From contig JARJIL010000003.1 in assembly GCA_038502395.1 (NCBI GenBank), forward strand, positions 9,188,001-9,252,000: 64,000 nucleotides of DNA, in the 5' to 3' direction. The position numbers and the translations under genes were made by a program. Positions 22,701-34,684 of the stretch are shown here, one piece after another (the first letter of the stretch is position 1; the number at the start of each line of letters is the position of its first letter). This DNA comes from Dittrichia graveolens. Its lineage: Eukaryota; Streptophyta; Magnoliopsida; Asterales; Asteraceae. The notes beneath the pieces are model-generated. The model had not been told where the DNA came from. It worked only from the letters and a program-made list of their open reading frames with translations, and made no database searches.

Positions 22701-25009
22701 AAGTTAAAAATTTTCATACTCGAGGTAATACGTACTGTGATGGGACAAGGGGACTATAAACCATGGTTGGGTCCAAAATCTCACCAAGGACAAGCTTGCC
22801 ACCACCCGTTCCATCTCCTTTTAAGCAATGTGAGAATACCTTTGGAGTAATCCCTCGTGATGAAAGTTGTGAAACAACAGACAAACCATGTTGACCAAAA
22901 CCGAAAATCCCATCAATTGCCTTATCTGGTTTAGTCAAGCTACCCGTCTGATAGGTGCTACACCTATCATTAGAAGCAATAAAATAATATATTCACATTT
23001 TCTCTACACAATTATAAGAAATCATTTAAAGTTACTATTTTGAACGGTTATGTGTACTACATCTGGCTAGAGCAAAACAAGAGTTTCCATAATTAAAGTC
23101 AAATATAATTTGGAGTGCTAATTAAGATAACTATACACAAGTGGTCTTTGCCCTAATTGTATTAAATAATTTTCTATAACCATAGATTGTGAGTTTGAGT
23201 TTCTTAAGAAATAGCTAAGCAGTTGGTACAAGAAAACTAATCACTGAGAAATAGGTGAGCAATTGCCACAAGAAAACTAATCTGATTATTATAGCTCCAG
23301 ACAACAAAAATACATCCAAACACAAATCTCCAACAACCTGTTTTCTATTATAGGCTTTATAGCTAAAAAAATCTGATAATGATATAATTACCACATCATC
23401 ACTTTCGGGACCCACATAGACACCTGTTTCATTTTTGCATAGTTCCGTTTTCATGTACGATTCAATTTTTTCCACTGTAAAACATTAAAACTTTCCAAAG
23501 TAACATAGAGGTCTGGATACTCCCGTTATATGATTCAATCACATTGCATGTGAATGAAAACTTTAATAGAAGTGACAAGAAGCTCACCCAAAGGTAATAG
23601 AAGCCGAAGAGTTAGCAACCATGGAAGGCCCCACAATTGTGTCAAAATACAACAAATCTTTCACATAATGACCTGATGTTCCACTACCATCTCCATACTG
23701 AAAACTATAACCACATTGATTGCCCTCCGAACATGATGCATCTGCGGTTTGGACCATTGAGGAGCATATTGAATCAGAACAGGATACTGAAGAAGCCGTA
23801 GACGAGCTTCCAACATCAAAAAAATTGAGTGCAATCTATGGAGAAAAGAAAGAAAATTAATGCAATATATAAACCCAAAAAAAGACCATAGGTAATTAGA
23901 CATGGGATTTATTCAAATTTGAAAAAAGAGAAAGAAGCATACACCAAATCCACTTGATTGAGGACAATCACTGCAAGAACTGCAAGTAACCCACAAAATG
24001 TCGCTTCCGGTGTCAATCTGAACATTGAACTCTTTTGGTGGAGAACCCAACTTCACTTTAGTGAAGTACAACCTATAACACAGAAAAATGTATACATTTT
24101 GACTTTCTGGTCAAACAATTTCTTCTCAAACTCCATAAATATTTCAATTTCTGTTGGAAAATCAATATCCCCATTAAAATTTACAACAACCAGTACAAAT
24201 TGAAACATGGAAATGAGAAATCAGTAACAATATCAACATAAATCTTATTGTTGGAAAGCAGTAGGTATGGACCCAAAGGTCAAAATGCACTCAACTGTGA
24301 GTATTCAATAAGTCAATACCTGATAAAATCTAACATTTTAAGTTTTTAAGGGAAATGATACAGCACCAAACCACTTGCTTACACTCTCACACCGTTTGGT
24401 ATTTTAGTCATTTCATATGTGACTATTTGAGTATGTATTTTAGGTGTAACAACATCTAAGTTTGATATTAATAGTTGTACACACCATTCTTTAAAATTAT
24501 GATTAGCAAATAGAGACTTCGAAAAACAACCAAGAATCTATAGCTACTCATTGTCATACCAGAAAAAATAATTTAAGATACCCTCTAAAAGAATTCCAGA
24601 CAAACAAGACCACCGAATTCATAATCATAAGAACATGGTCACCGACAATAATGCATAATTAAACAATAAAAATTTCCTAACTTTAATATGGACCAAGAAC
24701 TAAATTAGTGGATATAGAAATTATAAAAAGAAAAAAAACAGAAAAAATTTGCGGCTTTTGATGAAATTACCCGCCGTAGTAAGGATCGGAAGTGCCAACG
24801 ACGTTGAAGTCAACAATGCCGCCGGAGAAACGCTGCAAGATTCGGGCGTGTCTCACACGGTCTCTTGTTTTGAGGACTTCAAGCTCAACCGTCTTGTTCG
24901 CCGGAAAAGCCCTTTCCAGAGTCAGAACCCTCGCCGGAAACCCACCGACACCACCGTTCACCACTGACACAGCCACCGCCGCCGCCAATATTAGGATTAA
25001 GAAATCCAT
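16760..25009 (-). CDS. A1-family aspartic protease, ASPARTIC PROTEINASE 36-like
   Basis: Pepsin-type endopeptidase predicted to enter the secretory pathway. Ten exons join in frame to 487 residues: 24771-25009, 23943-24072, 23588-23835, 22736-22963, 21958-22120, 21029-21102, 20853-20949, 20637-20700, 16999-17070, 16760-16908. A hydrophobic signal peptide (FLILILAAAVAVSVV) starts the protein at 25009. The two catalytic motifs are DTGSD (D100) and DTGTT (D317); FQYGDGSG marks the flap region, with paired cysteines in CSSCSDC. The end DLVLKDKIFVYDL..RIGW.DYDC is diagnostic for this plant subgroup, and a C-terminal hydrophobic segment (IIVLQTLVLHVIVVIL) after a Ser-rich stretch suggests a membrane or GPI anchor. 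Intron 8 (17071-20636, 3566 bp) is swollen by two MULE-like elements. Intron 9 (16909-16998) is 90 nt and open in frame. The substrate is unknown. Confidence 0.93.
17241..18501. mobile_element. MULE-like long-TIR element A in protease intron 8
   Basis: About 1.26 kb bounded by GAGTTAATTA(T) and its complement TAATTAACTC. The inverted similarity extends about 100 bp inward through a 'TTATGGATT..GGTTGGTCCCTCC'-type sequence, although diverged. No matching 9-bp duplication was found. Its interior has a 259-codon ORF (17342-18121, plus) rich in Ser/Pro/His with no domain I recognise, possibly captured or spurious. Confidence 0.6.
18519..19868. mobile_element. MULE-like long-TIR element B in protease intron 8
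   Basis: 1350 bp with long inverted termini (GAATTAATTACATTTT at the left, AAAATGTAATTAACTC at the right; repeated GGTCC/GGACC words follow in each arm). It is flanked by a perfect 9-bp duplication TATAATTAA (18510-18518, 19869-19877), as expected for Mutator-like elements. The interior is a loose palindrome of CCACCA/TGGTGG tracts. It inserted 17 bp from element A. No transposase. Confidence 0.75.
22207..22250 (-). repeat. Partial duplicate of protease exon 5 inside intron 4
   Basis: GCAACATCTGCCCATTGACA and the following ~24 bases match exon 5 at 22068-22110 with few changes, displaced by 140 bp. It lacks splice sites and is not an alternative exon on this evidence; it records a local copy event within the gene. 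Confidence 0.7.
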
Positions 25010-25330
25010 GCCAGTTTCACCGGCGTTTTATTATCAATAAAAACCCAAGAAAATTACCTTTAAGCAAATTCTTTAATGAAAACAATACGAGTGTGGATTG
25101 ATTTATGTGGGTACGTAAGCGTATACTAAAATCCCAACAATAAAAATGTCGACTTTACAGCATTATCGTAGAGGAATTGGGAAAGCAAAAGCGGAGGCTG
25201 TGGATTGTAACGGTTGAATGTGTGTGTATATATACTTACAGGAAGTTGTATCTATTTGTTTAGTTGTGTAGGGACGAGAGATAGAGAGAAAGGGATGGTG
25301 ATCATCATTATTAACTGTTCACTTTAATTA
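25010..25330 (-). promoter_or_regulatory. Probable promoter and 5' leader of the aspartic protease
   Basis: A TATATATA stretch (about 25227-25234) lies roughly 220 bp upstream of the start codon, in the right place for a plant TATA box with a leader of about 190 bases. Supported only by position and composition. Confidence 0.4.
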
Positions 25331-25913
25331 AAGTCGCATTCTCGATTCCAGGAAACATCAAAGTGAAATTACGTTTATTAGTTTTTTTTATTTTTACTTA
25401 ATAATAACGACGAGACTTAAATTGAAAATGATTAAACAAAATAAGTTAATTTTCATATTAAGGTAATAATTTTATTTAATTTACCACATAAAATAAACAA
25501 TAATACTACTTATTTTATATAAACATTATATATTTAGAAAGACATTTTATACTGAAACTTAAACAATACTTAATAAGAAAAAATAACAAACAAGCTCTTA
25601 GTTGCTAATACAATCCCTATATACCCTACTTTGTAACATACTACATTTTTTAACACATGTCAAATTAACATCACATACTTATAATACATTAAAAGAACAA
25701 TCCTCTTTGAACCAAGCTTATAAACTAATAATAAACTAAAACAAACACCCCGTTATATAATAAATTTACATCATTTTACATATATACTCACACAGCACAA
25801 GACTATCCTTCACAATCACTATAAACCTCGACTTAGGACAAGAAAAAGTGATGTCTTGCCCACCAGAGAAAGCTTGGAAGGCGTGTATGGTCAATGTATC
25901 ATGTTTTGAACAC
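25331..25913. other. AT-rich spacer
   Basis: No gene or delimited transposon seen between the protease promoter and the MITE at 25924. Confidence 0.5.
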
Positions 25914-25923
25914 AATAATGACT

Positions 25924-26418
25924 AGGCCCGTAAACGAACAGAATGTTTATGAACAGTTCAGCGGGAAGTTCGTTTATATTCGTTTGTTTAATAAACGTAC
26001 GAACATGAACAAGATTTTACGTTCGTTTAATCAAACGAACGAACACGAACAAAGATCTTGTTCGTTTATTTATGTTTGTGAACGTTCGTTTATATATATA
26101 TATATATATATTATATGTGTGTGTGCTTATATATAATGTTTATTTGTGTTTAATAATGTTGGATTTATATTATAGTGTGTGTTCCTTCGTTTATGTTTGT
26201 TTATCATTTAAAAACAAGTTGGACACAAACGAACCAATCTTTTAAACAATCGAACACCAATGCTCATTTGTTTATCGTTTGTGTTCGTTTATTTGTTCGG
26301 CTAAAGTTAAACGAACGAACAAGAAAATAAAAATTCGTTCGTTTATTTGTTCGGCTAAAGTTAAACTAACGAACACGAACAAGCCTCATTCGTGTTCGTT
26401 CGGTTCGTTTACAGCCCT
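25924..26418. mobile_element. GTTCG-rich MITE, copy 2
   Basis: 495 bp with ends AGGCCCGTAAACGAAC and GTTCGTTTACAGCCCT and a perfect 10-bp duplication AATAATGACT (25914-25923, 26419-26428). The interior is built of GTTCGTTTA and GAACACGAAC words in both orientations, with a TA microsatellite near 26093-26112. This is the cleanest of three family members here. The ORFs it contains are repeat artefacts. Confidence 0.8.
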
Positions 26419-26428
26419 AATAATGACT

Positions 26429-27890
26429 ATAAACATGATTCTACAATTGTCATATGACCTTCAAATGACACATTTGGAACGCCAAACAATGATTCATGTA
26501 TCCATCCTCAAGCCCTAACACAGGGTTGGCCTTCTTATCAAGCCATAGAGCCTTGATCTCCTGCTAAACAATAACGCTTTCTGCCGGATCATTTCCTAAT
26601 CCTAGGATGTACATCTGTCAATTAAGATTTTTCTGATCTAATGATAAGTATGATTTGAAACACGCTTCTAACATGGAGATAAGGGTACCTAAGAGCCAAG
26701 AGTCTTAGTATTTCAGTATATATGGTTTTTAATGAAACCAATCTAACACCAACATTCTCATATGATAGTCATATCATAGCCTTCTAGAATGCTTTCTTAA
26801 TATATATAAGGAATCCCACTAATGTTTCACTAATATACTCTTTGGCATGTATACTTTATTTACATCTACACTTTATCACCATGAGAGCCGACTTGATCGT
26901 CAAAGTGACCTACTTGGTCTTCACCCACTAGTCCTTTAACGTAAATCTTCATTTTGTTCTTTAGTTAGAAGAACTCGTGATTCAAAGACTCTACTTAATA
27001 GCACCCATGAAACCTTTTAATGCATGATCATATACTTACAAGAATTATATGACAATTTTCTATTATAGTGGCTAAGTTTTCAAATTGTTTCAAAACTATG
27101 TGTTTGTTCATATATTAGAAACATGTACAATAAGAGTATATTCTTAACCGAATCTTCAAGGATGGGAGAACTACAACTCCTACGAGAATATACTAAGAAC
27201 GAGAGAATATACGTTAGAGGATTTATAGTGGAGAACCCGTGTAAACTGCTTCGACGCTCAAGTCAGTGAAGGCCATAAGGTCCAAGTGTATGAATATATA
27301 AAAAGGAGAGAAAAGAGGAGTGCACCTGAGTTTAAAGGTGAGTATCTCTATTTATAGGCGAAGGTTATCCATGAGCGGGGACCATGAAGGTGGACCGTAG
27401 GGAGACAATTGTCTAAATCATCATAGGGCGATATAGATGTAGTCCTTTCTACTTCCATGTTTTGGCAGGATCTAGTCACTACTACAAGTGTCAACTAATT
27501 AGAGTAGCCCTTCATGCAACAAGGGTGTAATCTTGCCGATTCTCTAAAATCTCCTAACGTTATTGGATGGTATATCAGATGATTGTGTTCTTGTGGTTTG
27601 TGATTAGTTACCCGGCATCCATGTTCCAGGTAAGCCAAGGGACTGATCATGCTTGTTGTCATGTTACCGCTTATGAGGTTTTGGGGCAAAATAAGTTGTC
27701 CTCGACTTTGAGCCTTTGTTCCAGACGACTTGGTCTGTTGTGTATGCCTGACACATGTTAGCGTGCTGCCAAATCGTAAGAAGGTGGCCCAACCTTGTGT
27801 TGGTCGAGTCCAGATGTGAGTGACCTGAATTGGCTTTGGCCAAGTCCACGTGTGAGTGCTCTGGCCTTCATACGAGGATTAGGTTTAATT
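26429..27890. other. Unclassified, possibly LTR-derived stretch
   Basis: No coding region is convincing; short ORFs lie on both strands and overlap. CGACGCTCAAGTCAGT near 27255 and a TATATAAAAAGG box near 27297 resemble LTR promoter regions of plant retrotransposons, but no LTR ends or target duplication were located. Confidence 0.3.
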
Positions 27891-28098
27891 AGGGATGGCA
27901 AAAATACTCGATCGCGGTGGGAAATCCCAAACTCGAAACATTTGGGACAAGTAAATGTTTACGGGACCGGATATGAGATTTCTTTTATAATTTTTCACGT
28001 GTTTCAGATGATTATGGTTTTAGTCAATACCCGATCCCATTTACCGACCTTAAACCATATATATATATATATATTTATAATCTTTATAGTTTATTAAA

Positions 28099-28404
28099 GG
28101 GCAAAATGCATGAAAATACAATTAACTTTGTCTTAATTGTCACTGTATACAACTAACTTTAAATTCTTAAAAATAATACAACTAACTTTTAAAAAAAATT
28201 CATTGTATGCAAACAACTTTTTTCTGTGTCTAGTCTTTAGCTACCATTGTATACAATAAACTTTTTCATAATTTTCATTGTATACAACAACTTGCATACA
28301 ATGGGAGGATTATAAAAGTTGATTGTATTGTTTTAAAAAAATAAAGTTGGTTGTATACAATGATAATTAAGACAAAGTTTATTGTATTTTCATGTAATTT
28401 ACCC
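28099..28404. mobile_element. MULE-like MITE, family M
   Basis: 306 bp with ends GGGCAAAATGCATGAAAATAC and the complement GTATTTTCATGTAATTTACCC. A perfect 9-bp duplication TTTATTAAA flanks it (28090-28098, 28405-28413). It is near-palindromic with repeated TTGTATAC/GTATACAA words. A close relative is at 42599-42906. Confidence 0.85.
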
Positions 28405-28523
28405 TTTATTAAACCAATATATTAAGATTTTAATATTATTTATAATTATTATAAGTTGACTATGCTTGCTTTGCGATGGTGATGAAGAGGTAAATATATA
28501 TGAAATTAGAAACTTTAGAATTA

Positions 28524-28526
<3 letters not shown>

Positions 28527-28581
<55 letters not shown>
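28527..28581. repeat. AT dinucleotide microsatellite
   Basis: About 27 uninterrupted AT units, the longest simple repeat in the window. Shorter TA runs occur near 13104, 26093, 30688 and 43185. Confidence 0.95.
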
Positions 28582-28582
<1 letters not shown>

Positions 28583-29609
28583 CTATTAATTTTAATAGCG
28601 GATTTTGTTTGTTTATTTTTACAATTATAAAACATCCACATAGAGAAAAAATTTAACTTGTGAAACTACTAGAGAGAACAAAGGAATAGAGATTAATAAT
28701 ACTGCTTTTACTATTTATGTAACCGTTTGAATTAGTTTATCAGAAAATTCAAATATCTTAAGTTTATATGTTGATAATTATACTTATGTAACAAGTACTA
28801 AATTTTAAACTTGATAATGTTGTTGAAGATTAAAATTATTAAGAAAAGATCCAACTCACTGGTTTGATGTGAGTGAGATGAAGTTTTAAGAAATAAAAAT
28901 CATTTTTGGTAAATTTTAATCGATTAAGGTAAGAAATGGGATACCCAATGCCGGTGGGTATACCAGCAAAATCAATGGTTATTTAGTAACCATATATCCG
29001 ACGGAACAAATCCGGGTATGAGAATATGAGATACGATTTTATAATCAGGTATAAAATTGTAATCACCAATACTCGTCTCATTACCATACGTACGCTTAAA
29101 CAGATGATTTGGTTTTGACCCTACGTAATTAATTTAATTAATTAAGAACTCTATACCAACACAATACCTGGCTATAATTTTGTTTATCATCAATCTCGTT
29201 AAAAATATATAATTTCAGATTTTTGAAGTCGTTATTAATTTATATAATCATTTTATAGGTCGTTTCATCTATTGGAAGTTGGAACACATAGTGAGAAAAA
29301 TAAGTGTCTTTACGAGGAAAAATGTACAACATTTTATTTCCTATATATCATTAATATTAAGGATGTTGTTAGTTGCATTCATGTTATCAAAATATCTCAC
29401 TCGTTTCAAGTTTTTAAATATATCACAGTTTCTACTTTGCTTTTTATAGGTCAATCACACACTTATATTAAATTATAAAAAAAATGCATAATTGAACCAA
29501 TAGCGAAGATCTGATGGAACCTCGCCCTAATATTAAATGTCAATGGTCTTTCACAACAAACGGGTTATCTAGATTAGCTTGTTTATTTTCAACTTATTAG
29601 TTGATTAAA

Positions 29610-29881
29610 GGTTCATGTTCTTGCAAATGTATTACACTTTACACGTTTTAATGGCTATATATGTATTGACCTTTACAAGTTTGTATTCTTTGTATCAAAC
29701 TATTAATTTCTTGTTATTGTATGTGGTTACATAAAAAATGAAAAAAAATGTATAAGTTTAGTAAATACAATGGAAAGTTTAATACATACGATAACAATAA
29801 ATTAAAAATTTTATAATTTTAAAGTTTGATACACATAATAGAAAAAGTGTAAGATTTGATACATTTAAAAGAAATTTACCC
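29610..29881. mobile_element. Palindromic MITE, family P copy 2
   Basis: 272 bp; ends GGTTCATGTTCTTGCAAATGTAT and complement ATACATTTAAAAGAAATTTACCC are diverged inverted repeats. Flanks TTGATTAAA (29601-29609) and TTAATTAAA (29882-29890) form a 9-bp duplication with one mismatch. Interior words (AAGTTTAATACATAC, TTTGATACACATAATAG) match the copies at 6245 and 34417. Confidence 0.65.
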
Positions 29882-30087
29882 TTAATTAAATTTAGATAAG
29901 CTTATACGCCATTTATTGGATTTGTGAGCTTATCCATTTATAATTTAATTGAGTTTATAAGCTCAAGTTATTAAGCTTGATATTCAAAAAAAAATATTAA
30001 TAACATTCTTTAAATTTTAGTTAGATAAAAAACCTATGTATAAATTATGATCAAAAAATTGATCACGAAAATCAATGATATGTTTTA

Positions 30088-30397
30088 GGGTTTACTTATT
30101 TAATATGTATTAAATTATACCTTATTGGTATTATATGTATCCACTTTCTAAAAGTGTTATTGTATGAATTGAGCTTTTACTTTTTTCTATTGTATATATT
30201 TTAATTACATAAAGAAAAAGTTATAAGTTTATTACATACAATAAAAAGTTTAGTACATAGAATAGCATGCTTTTGAAAGTTTGATATACAATAATATTTT
30301 TAAAAGGTGAATACATATAAATTGTTAAAAATGTTATCGTATATCAAACTTTAATAATAATTAGAATATAATTTCATACATTTTAAAGAAATAAACC
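30088..30397. mobile_element. Palindromic MITE, family P copy 3
   Basis: 310 bp starting GGGTTTACTTATTTAATATGT and ending ACATTTTAAAGAAATAAACC. The 10-bp flanks ATATGTTTTA (30078-30087) and ATATATTTTA (30398-30407) differ at one base. Contents resemble the other family P copies. Confidence 0.65.
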
Positions 30398-30539
30398 ATA
30401 TATTTTAGTACGATGTCTCGGTGAAAGTACATATGATATAACAATATAACGATAGAGATGTAGATATATATATCTTAACATCAAATAAAGATATTTTTTC
30501 TAATATCAATAAAAGGCTAACATGAATAAAATTTAGTAG

Positions 30540-30684
30540 ATAAACATAGATATTGATTTAGAAAATAATTAATTATTACATCTGAACTATCTATTTTGGT
30601 AAAAATTAATATTTAATTTTGACTTTTCTTGGTTAAAATTGGATACAATTTTAACTTTAATTTGAATCAAATTTATTAGAGAGA

Positions 30685-30718
<34 letters not shown>

Positions 30719-30870
30719 TTTAAACCTTAAAATATCGTATTTATCCATCCTAATTTACAAATATAATATTTACCCTTTATAACATTTTGAAATATCAAAC
30801 TTAACCATGCTCTTATGTTTATCATCTTAACATATTTTATAATCATTTTAATTTTTTATAATTATAATCA
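30540..30870. repeat. AT-rich dispersed repeat, family Q
   Basis: Shares ordered words (GAACTATCTATTTTGGTAAAAATT, AATTTTGACTTTTCT, TTTACAAATAT, TATAACAT..AAATATCAAA) with 43555-43900 in the intron of the Ole e 1-like gene, and in weaker form with 33830-33950 and, inverted, 34880-35060. Termini are undefined. Confidence 0.5.
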
Positions 30871-32930
30871 ATAAAGACTTGACCTTATTGCTCATAATTG
30901 TATAATAATGATCAATGACTTGTACATGGTGAAATACAATCACATCTTTTTGTATTATGATATTATTTTTTTGTCGTTACATCTGCCATCACACTCGTGC
31001 TGACGCTTTCACTACTACTTTGGGTGTTAATGTTGTTTGTCGTTATTTTTTAAATTCTCATTTGTTTTGTGTTTTATAATTATTTAATATATTTTTATTA
31101 ATGTTGAATATTTATTTATTTTAAACTAGTATATATAAATAAAGGAGTAATTTAAATTTTGAAATAAAAGTATATCACTATAATATCCATTTAAGAGTCA
31201 TCACAACAAGAAGAATCGTATATGAGCACGTATTCTCAAAAGAAAACTATTTCTAGTGTTCAACCTAAATCAATTACTAAATTAAAAAACCAATTTAGAA
31301 TAATTTTATGTATATTAAGCATCATAAATTTAATTTTGGTTTTGATTAGTAGGAGGCAATCCATTTAATTTACTCCGAAATCTCACACTATCATCATTTG
31401 GTTGAACGAGGTGGCCTTTGTATTTTTGTTCGTTCGGGGAGTTTTGTTTTCAGTGTTAAAATCGAGGTTGGCTAGTTTCATGTTTCACCATCCTTATGTG
31501 ATTTGCAAGTTTTAGTTAGGATGATCATATTTGCCCTATTGTGTGGCTATTATTATGTTAATGTAATATGTATGTGTTTATTTTCTTTGTTTTAATTTGA
31601 TTTTGATTTTTGTAGCGCAATATATAATTAATTAATTAATTAGAGAAAATTGATGGAGTAATGATAAGTTGAAGTATGAAAGAATGTGAACCAAATGACA
31701 AATTACCCTTATTTCTAGTACATAGTTGGACAAGTTGTAATATGATTCTAGCTATTGAGCAGGGTAAATTTGACTTTAACTTCATTTTTTTTATGTCTTA
31801 AATTGCTTGCTTCATACGCTTAGCATATATAAACCAAAGAGTAATATGCAAGACTGCAATTATCAATTATATTTTATATGTATAAATTTTAGTTTGGTGA
31901 TCTTTTGTATTTTAATTATTATATTATATTGTTCACTAAAGAAAACAAACTAGAGGCTTATCGTTTGTATAATCTAACTAGCTAGATTAAATACTCTTAA
32001 TTTAATACACGGGATGTTTAAACGTGTTGGTGTTCTTTGGTTTTTTATTATGTTGTGTACTAAGAAGATAAACCATAAGCTTATAAGTTGTATAATATAA
32101 TTAGATTAGATGTTCTTGTGGTATTAGAACTAATTTTAATAAATATAAATATTAATAAAAATATATTAAAAAAATAAAATGTTAAACAAATGAGAATTTA
32201 AAAGTGTCAACGCAATGAGGAGGGCATATGTGACGATAAAAACATGGTAGCATAATACGAAGAGAATATGATTGTATTTCTTGTACATATCATTGATCAT
32301 TATTTTTATAATTACAGACCAGAGTTGTATGTGCGGATGATATGGAATTATGGATCTTTATTAAATATTTTCCTTTAAAAGCTAAAATCTAAAAGTAAAT
32401 TGGCTAAAGGCAAGAGTTATACGTGGGTTATTGTTTTTTAGGCATTTGGTTTTTGCAATTTTCATGTTGTACTTTATAACTAAAAAAGCAAACATATAAA
32501 CCAAAAACCAGACCAAAAAAAACAACACATTAATGGTTTGGAAATTAGAAAAAACGAATGATTTGGGTGAAAACCGTGCCAACCCAACCCATGATCACCC
32601 CTAGGCAATATGATAAAGTCTTTATTAATTATAATTTTTAAAAAATTAACGATTATAAAATGAATTCATATCTGAAATACTACGGAGTTCACATCTAAAA
32701 TACTATGAGTTCATATTGAAACAATAGTAACAATCAAAACCTTACTCAAAATGAACCCAAAACATGAAACCAAATATTCAAAATATGATATCCACATTTT
32801 AAAATATCCAAACCCACCGTTTACATATTTTATTTAATGCCCATTTACTGTCAAAAAGCAATCGTGGACTAGGAAAAAATGGACATGAATATTTAATTCC
32901 TTTTAATGTCCATTAACAACCCACTCACAC
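30871..32930. other. AT-rich gene-free stretch
   Basis: About 2 kb without a supportable gene. Short ORFs (for example 32382-32582, minus) are low-complexity and lack domains. Confidence 0.5.
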
Positions 32931-33790
32931 CAAAACCTATCATCATCAACATAGTTCTATGAACAAGCAAGCTTCGGATCTATAGAAATTGTAGACATAG
33001 ATGCTTGTTTTAAACTCAAACCAACATTCTTCTCACCGTGGAGGATGTATGTATTTTACAGACAAAGAGATTGGGCTACTATTCTAGAGAGAGGTCCGAG
33101 AACCTTAAAACAATTGTGACGATTGTAGAATAAACTATCGTGGCGCGCGACAGAGAGGATAGTGGCAATGGTGAGACGTGGTGGCAGTACTGGCGTCAGT
33201 GATGGTGGCCTATGGTAGAATTGGAGACCTAGGGCGACGTTTGCTTGAGGAGCCGATAGAGAGAGAGAGCAGATCGAGATGACTAATGTAGAGATAACAC
33301 ATATGAACAGTATAGAAGAGAGAATGTGTGATACCGATGATAAGTGGTGGTGGCTTTAGGCCGAGTGACGATAGTGGTTTAAGCCTTTAAGGTGTTGGTG
33401 GCTTGTAGAAAGAGAAAAGAAGGCGACAGTGAGGACGAATGGCGGTGGCAGTGGTTCGAGGAGGTGGGGGTAGTCTACGTTGAGAGAAAAGTGAGCGATA
33501 GTGAGGATGAACGACGGTGGTGATGGTTTGGGGTGGTGGTGGTGGTGGTGGTGGTGGTGATAGTCTATAGAGAGAGAAAAGAGAGGGGGGTAGAGGTGGT
33601 TGTAAAGAAAGAAGGATGAATAAAATGAGAGAAGTAACCTGATGTCTGAAAATAGAGTCGTTGGAAATAAAAAGAATAGGGACTGGTGACAAAAATGGAC
33701 AATTCTACCATCAGTTATGAAAAGTGGTAAAAAATAGCAGCGGTAGGATTAAAATGTTTGGAGGTTTAGAATCCAGTCTCCTATTCTCAC
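32931..33790. repeat. G/A- and GGT-rich low-complexity region
   Basis: Strand-biased GTGGTGGTGG, GAGAGAGA and GGCGACAG tracts, with (GGT)n around 33530-33558. The minus-strand ORF at 33387-33692 encodes a Pro-rich run that simply translates this tract. The style resembles the cores of the long-TIR elements at 17241-19868, so it may be the interior of another MULE-like element; inverted ends were not proven. Confidence 0.45.
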
Positions 33791-34416
33791 CTAAATATAT
33801 ATTCTCATTAAAAAAACTCACACATTCATTGTTATTAATTTAGATAAAAAAAATTTACTTATCAAATTTAAACAATCCAATTTTGTAAAATTTAAAATCC
33901 AATATTGACTTTTCTTATTTCAATTTATAATGAAAAAACATGTACCACACAATATTATCAAACTATCTGTAAATATTTATATTTATTATTTAATATTTAG
34001 ATAGAGTAAGACGTGATCAACATATAAAAGACGTCAACATTCATAATTAAAAAAACTCAAAATTTTAATATTACTGAATTCAAATATCTTTTTCTAATAA
34101 TCTTATCTTATCATATTAATATAAGACTAACATTAATCCAATTTATTAGACAACCTTAAATTTTTATTTAATCAAAATTAACATAATTCTTTAATTAGAC
34201 AAAAACTTAAACTCAATTTTGAATCTAAATAAAGAGATTATTTAAATCCAATTATAATATGAAATTATATATGAGGTAATAAAATACTTCACTTATATTC
34301 AAAAGATAGCGTAAATATATTACATAATGTTTTTTTATTTTATATTGTATAATTAAATTAAATCTAGTCATTCCCCGCCGCTCTTACACACAACATTGAG
34401 GGCTCACTATATAATA

Positions 34417-34675
34417 GGGTATAGTTAACTAAAATGTATCTAAGTTGTCACGTTTTTCTATTATATGTATCGAGCTTTAAAAGGTTTTATTGTGTGTATC
34501 AAACTTTTAATTTGTTGCTATTGTATGTATTTGACTATTTAGTACATACATTAGAAAGTTTAATATACACAATTTCGACAAATTAGAAGTTCGATACATA
34601 CAATAGAAAATTTTAAGTTCAATACATATAATAGCAAAATATGACAACTTTGATACATATTGGTGAACTAAACCC
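34417..34675. mobile_element. Palindromic MITE, family P copy 4
   Basis: 259 bp with matching ends GGGTATAGTTAACTAAAATGTATC and complement GATACATATTGGTGAACTAAACCC, flanked by a perfect 9-bp duplication TATATAATA (34408-34416, 34676-34684). This is the best-defined copy of the family. Confidence 0.85.
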
Positions 34676-34684
34676 TATATAATA

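Larger units (their letters stand above)
27891..29090. mobile_element. Degenerate GGGATGGCAA-type transposon with nested MITE
   Basis: Left end AGGGATGGCAAAAATACTCG and a right end containing GAGTATTGG on the opposite strand and CATTACCATACG look like diverged inverted ends; GATACCC/GGGTAT words appear in both arms. No clear duplication. It hosts the 306 bp MITE at 28099-28404 and the AT microsatellite at 28527-28581. Confidence 0.4.

Noticed and set aside
25924..26418. CRISPR-like or tandem array from the regular GTTCG/GAACA words
   Set aside because: The words occur in both orientations without constant spacing, within a transposon with inverted ends and a target duplication in a plant genome.
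33387..33692. Minus-strand ORF with a polyproline run as an extensin-like gene
   Set aside because: It is a direct translation of a (GGT)n/GAGAGA low-complexity tract, with no signal peptide and no Ser-Pro4 periodicity typical of extensins.
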